The notes under the pieces were generated by a model that saw nothing but the letters and a program-made list of their open reading frames with translations, did not search any database and was not told where the DNA came from. 37,039 bases of DNA. Source: Ruminiclostridium sp. (GTDB taxonomy: Bacteria; Bacillota; Clostridia; Oscillospirales; Ruminococcaceae). The translations under genes were made by a program, and so were the position numbers. Location: contig JAFPUE010000075.1 of assembly GCA_017395555.1 (NCBI GenBank), forward strand, positions 1-37,039. Direction: 5' to 3'. Shown piece by piece: positions 33,948 to 37,039 of this stretch (its first letter is position 1; every line of letters begins with the position of its first letter).

Positions 33948-36059
33948 TCAATGGCTGTGCAGGAGCCTGCCTATGTGGGTGTGCGGCTTGTATTCGCTGC
34001 CGTTCATTCCCACTGTCGTGTGTCTTATCAGAGCGTCACACAGGAGCAGCAGAGCGGGGAGTATGAATATTACGCAAACCATGCTTATTACTGCGCCGCG
34101 TGCCATTAACATACACATCGAGCTTATGATATCTATGTCGGAATATACCGCAACTCCGAATGTTGCCGCGAAAAGTCCCATGCCGCTGACTAATATCGAC
34201 GGGATAGATGTCGTGAGTGCCGTGCGCACCGCTTCATGCTTGTCGGCACCGCCTATGCGCTCCGACTTGTATCTTGTGGTCATCAGTATCGCATAATCGA
34301 CGGTAGCGCCGAGCTGTATCGTGCTGATGCAGATAGGAGCTATGAACGGGAGCGACTGTCCCATGAAGTGAGGAAGTCCGAGGTTTATAAATGTTGCGAG
34401 CTCTATTACCGCGATCAGAATGAACGGGAGCGACGCACTCTTTTCTACAACCGCGATTATTACGAATATCGCAAGTACGGATACCGCACTTACTACACGG
34501 AAGTCATGACCTGTCGTTTCGATCATATCCTTTGTGCAGGGCGCTTCGCCTATGAGCAGACCGCCGTTGTCGTACTTTTTCAGTATCACGTTCAGCTCGT
34601 CGAGCTGCCTGTTGACCGCGTCACTCGCTACCTTGTATTCCGAGTTTACGAGTATCAGCTCCCATTTGTTGCTCTTGAGCTTCCCGGTCAATCTTTCCGG
34701 TATTACTTCCTCCGGTACCGCCGAGCCGATCACGCTTTCAAGTCCGAGCACATATTTAACTCCGTCAACCTTCTCCATTTCTCCGATCATCGAACGGACA
34801 TCCTTTGAAGGTGTGTCCGCGTCAACAAGGAGCATATGTGTGGAGGCTACGTCGAAATTCTCGCGGAGCTTGGAATTTGCTATCACATAATCTATATCAT
34901 CCGGCAGACATTCACCGAGATCGTAGTAAACCTCGTCGTTCGTCTTTGAATATCCGTAGTAAGCGGGGAATATGAGTATCGCGAATACCGCTATGAATAC
35001 GGGGAACACCTTTGTGATGCCCTTGGAGAGCTTGCTCATATCGGGTATCAGCGACTTATGCTTTGTAGCCTGAAGCGGCTTGTCGAGCAGAAGTATCAGC
35101 GATGGGAGCACCGTTACGCAGCCTATTACTCCGAGCAGAACGCCCTTAGCCATTACTATTCCGAGGTCTGCGCCAAGAGTGAAGGACATGAAGCACAGCG
35201 CGATAAATCCCGCTATCGTTGTTACCGAGCTTCCGAGAACGCTGGTGAGCGTTTCGTGAATTGCTTCCGCCATTGCCTTATTGTTGTCGCTTATTGATCT
35301 GAGCTTTTCATTGTAGCTGTGCCAGAGGAATATCGAGTAGTCCATTGTTACCGCGAGCTGGAGGACTGCCGACAGCGCCTTTGTGATGTAGCTTATCTCG
35401 CCCATGAAGTAGTTGGTACCCATATTCATCAGTATCATCATTCCGATGCTTGCGAGGAATACGAACGGCACCAGCCAGCTGTCGAGGAAGATCACCATTG
35501 CCGCACACGCGAGTATTACCGCTATGCCGACATATATCGGTTCCTCTTTTTCGCAGAGGTCTTTAAGATCGGTAACGAGCGCCGACATACCGGAGACGAA
35601 TGCCTGCTGTCCGGCAATACCGCGCACCTCTCTGATCGCGTCCATTGTAACGTCCGCGGAGGTGGAGCTGTCGAAGAATACCGCCAGCATCGAAGCGTTT
35701 CCGTTGTTGAACGCCGTATATACCTTTTCGGGAAGGAACTCCTTCGGTATCGTGATATCCGCCATATCCTGCCAGCAGAGAACGGTATCGACGTGCTCCA
35801 CGCCCTTTATCCGTTCCGCCATTGCGGCTATGTCCTTATCCGGCATATCCTCCACAACTATGAAGGAGAACGCGCCTTTTCCGAATTCGTTCATCAGCTC
35901 TTCCTGTCCCTTTACCGTGTCCATGTCCGACGGCAGGTAGTCGAGCATATCGTAGTTGATCCTTGTTCCGATCATACCGAGCAGCGCCGGTATCATAAGC
36001 ACGAGGCTCACTATGATGATCGGCACACGGTATTTCACGACTGCATTTGCAAATTTCAT
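33948..36059 (-). CDS. MMPL/RND-family transporter
   Basis: A 703-residue polytopic membrane protein with the RND-like MMPL layout: TM1 at about 12-31, a first extracytoplasmic domain (about 35-170), a block of about five helices (about 175-330), a second TM/loop unit, and a final block ending near residue 690. Typical MMPL segments are seen, such as AVTMDYSIFLWHSYNEKL with its charged Asp-Tyr pair, the equivalent TVDYAILMTTRYKSE in the second half, and VLGSSVTTIAGFIALCFM. MMPL proteins export lipids, siderophores or small molecules; the substrate here is unknown. The start at ATG 36059 has GAAAGGG 9 nt upstream. The upstream DUF308 gene and downstream coiled-coil gene are in the same operon. 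Confidence 0.9.
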   Translation of the reverse strand: MKFANAVVKYRVPIIIVSLVLMIPALLGMIGTRINYDMLDYLPSDMDTVKGQEELMNEFGKGAFSFIVVEDMPDKDIAAMAERIKGVEHVDTVLCWQDMADITIPKEFLPEKVYTAFNNGNASMLAVFFDSSTSADVTMDAIREVRGIAGQQAFVSGMSALVTDLKDLCEKEEPIYVGIAVILACAAMVIFLDSWLVPFVFLASIGMMILMNMGTNYFMGEISYITKALSAVLQLAVTMDYSIFLWHSYNEKLRSISDNNKAMAEAIHETLTSVLGSSVTTIAGFIALCFMSFTLGADLGIVMAKGVLLGVIGCVTVLPSLILLLDKPLQATKHKSLIPDMSKLSKGITKVFPVFIAVFAILIFPAYYGYSKTNDEVYYDLGECLPDDIDYVIANSKLRENFDVASTHMLLVDADTPSKDVRSMIGEMEKVDGVKYVLGLESVIGSAVPEEVIPERLTGKLKSNKWELILVNSEYKVASDAVNRQLDELNVILKKYDNGGLLIGEAPCTKDMIETTGHDFRVVSAVSVLAIFVIIAVVEKSASLPFILIAVIELATFINLGLPHFMGQSLPFIAPICISTIQLGATVDYAILMTTRYKSERIGGADKHEAVRTALTTSIPSILVSGMGLFAATFGVAVYSDIDIISSMCMLMARGAVISMVCVIFILPALLLLCDALIRHTTVGMNGSEYKPHTHIGRLLHSH

Positions 36060-36086
36060 CTTATCATGCCCTTTCTTTTATTTATA

Positions 36087-36683
36087 TCAGCGTGTATGCG
36101 CTGTGTTTACCGTTATGATGTCGTCCGGCAGCTGATTCTTGATTATCTTGACAGCCACCAGCACGGTCACGAGGTTCAGAAGACCTTCCGCGAAAAGCGT
36201 TATGCCGAGTATCACCGCGAGCACCGAGGCGCTGTCAACGGGATTGATTATCAGGAAAAATCCCGCAACGTCCGCCGCGACTGCCGCCGCAAGTATCAGC
36301 CACCACTTGCCTACTCCGAAAACCTTTGCGTCGATAGCCGTCTGTATTTTCAGCAACCCGTCCGCAAGTACGCACACCCCGAAGATCACTCCGATGAATC
36401 CGAGGAACAGCTCCGGTCTTACCGCCGCCGTGACTCCGAGTATTATCATCAGTATCCCTTCCGCGAGGTCATGCTGAAACGCAAGTCTGAACAGGTCCTT
36501 TGAGAAGTATCCTGCTATTTTTATAGCTCCGAACACTGCGGAAGCTATTCCGAGCGCCGTACACATCGCCGAAGCGAGGGTATCGGGTGCTGCCACAAGT
36601 ATTATTCCCGCCGCCATAAGCAGCGCGGACATTACGACATAGCCTATCTTCGCGGTTCTCATTGAAGTTACCGATCTCATCAT
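36087..36683 (-). CDS. DUF308 (HdeD-like) small membrane protein
   Basis: A 198-residue membrane protein with about six hydrophobic helices arranged as repeated pairs with short GxxxG-like linkers, as in DUF308/HdeD proteins. HdeD is linked to acid resistance in E. coli; the family is otherwise uncharacterised. The start is ATG 36683, 7 nt after GGGGAGG; a frame extending to 36734 has no such site. A TATACT-like -10 at 36735-36740 could drive the operon, but its -35 is weak. It is the first gene of the DUF308-MMPL-coiled-coil operon, with only 27 bp to the MMPL gene, and may be a regulator or accessory of that transporter. Confidence 0.8.
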   Translation of the reverse strand: MMRSVTSMRTAKIGYVVMSALLMAAGIILVAAPDTLASAMCTALGIASAVFGAIKIAGYFSKDLFRLAFQHDLAEGILMIILGVTAAVRPELFLGFIGVIFGVCVLADGLLKIQTAIDAKVFGVGKWWLILAAAVAADVAGFFLIINPVDSASVLAVILGITLFAEGLLNLVTVLVAVKIIKNQLPDDIITVNTAHTR

Positions 36684-36763
36684 ATTATCGCCTCCCCGGC
36701 ATCCTTTTGAGATCCCTTTTTTGTTTACAACCACAGTATATCACTGTTCCCGCAAAAAGAAAA

Positions 36764-36825
36764 CGGTCAGTTCACCCCGCCGTGTATAAAACTCATACAC
36801 GTTACGGTGAACTGACCGAATTTTT
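36764..36825. terminator. Long bidirectional terminator-like hairpin
   Basis: CGGTCAGTTCACC (36764-36776) pairs with GGTGAACTGACCG (36806-36818). An inner stem CGTGTAT/ATACACG (36781-36801) makes a two-tier hairpin. It is flanked by TTTTCTTTTT on the minus strand and AATTTTTGG on the plus strand. It probably ends a minus-strand gene beyond the right edge and insulates the DUF308 operon promoter. Confidence 0.75.
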
Positions 36826-36839
36826 GGCGTTGCCGGCTT

Positions 36840-37039
36840 GTCTGTCCGAATTTTAGGCAAACAGACAGTAAATGTCTGAAATTCAGTGTAATTTAAGAAT
36901 TAAGGCAATACCGCGCAAATAGACGTACGCATCTTGCTTGCATATTATTCCGTCATATTGCACATAAATTTCTTGACTTGCGCCAGCAAGCCTGCGAAAT
37001 TTCTGTACAATCTGACGAAAAATCTGACTGCGCAATCTC
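36840..37039. repeat. Right-edge non-coding region, probable intergenic repeat
   Basis: No gene is visible. A small hairpin GTCTGT/ACAGAC spans 36840-36866. A nested inverted repeat has outer arms AAATTTC (36966-36972) and GAAATTT (36996-37002) and inner arms CTTGC-GCCA-GCAAG (36977-36990). After it, AATCTGAC occurs twice within 25 bp. The pattern looks like a dispersed intergenic element, possibly cut by the window edge, but with only one copy here this is not proven. Confidence 0.4.

Overview
The window looks like chromosome of a monoderm, Ruminococcus-like Clostridia (Oscillospiraceae) gut bacterium. The reasons are the Bacillota-style infB-rbfA-nrnA-truB-ribF order, strong AGGAGG-type ribosome binding sites, sigma-A promoters of the TTGACA/TATAAT type, a GH130 mannoside phosphorylase like those of Ruminococcus albus, a type IV pilus locus without any secretin or pilotin (so no outer membrane), and an S-layer-homology protein. 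The species assignment is inference. No tRNA, rRNA, CRISPR array, transposase or phage gene was seen.

Layout. (1) 43-6051, plus strand: translation and RNA housekeeping operon infB, rbfA, nrnA-like DHH phosphoesterase, truB, ribF, with the last three translationally coupled by overlapping stop and start codons. (2) 6186-11225, plus strand: a Gld-type ABC system made of an ATPase, an ABC-2 permease, a GldG-like membrane-anchored protein and a DUF4340 protein. Two copies of a conserved structured repeat follow the permease and the DUF4340 gene, so they bracket the gldG-DUF4340 pair. (3) 11226-13352: a hairpin-rich spacer, a divergent NodB-type polysaccharide deacetylase (minus), and a spacer with a possible orphan small RNA. 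(4) 13353-15497, minus: secreted YcdB-like/SLH protein.

(5) 15923-28725: a type IV pilus locus. On the minus strand a main operon runs pilC, a fused pilM-pilN, pilO, a giant PilX-like protein, a pilin with zinc-ribbon-like cysteines and a second large pilin. The prepilin peptidase pilD is on the plus strand, and the ATPases pilB and pilT are on the minus strand. Together they would make an extending and retracting pilus: PilD matures prepilins, PilB and PilT drive the PilC platform, and PilMN plus PilO connect the motor to the fibre. (6) 29200-30207, plus: GH130 phosphorylase with a consensus promoter. (7) 30249-31313, minus: mntP-vanZ, where mntP appears to start at an ATA codon. (8) 31576-36683, minus: a DUF308 membrane protein, an MMPL/RND exporter and a secreted coiled-coil protein, probably one envelope system. 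(9) 36684-37039: non-coding, with a long bidirectional terminator and an element resembling an intergenic repeat.

The most interesting items are the paired structured repeat around gldG-DUF4340, the candidate orphan sRNA near 13.05 kb, the PilM-PilN fusion, the cysteine-rich pilin, the ATA start of mntP, and the arrays of tiny hairpins with 3-nt loops in several spacers.
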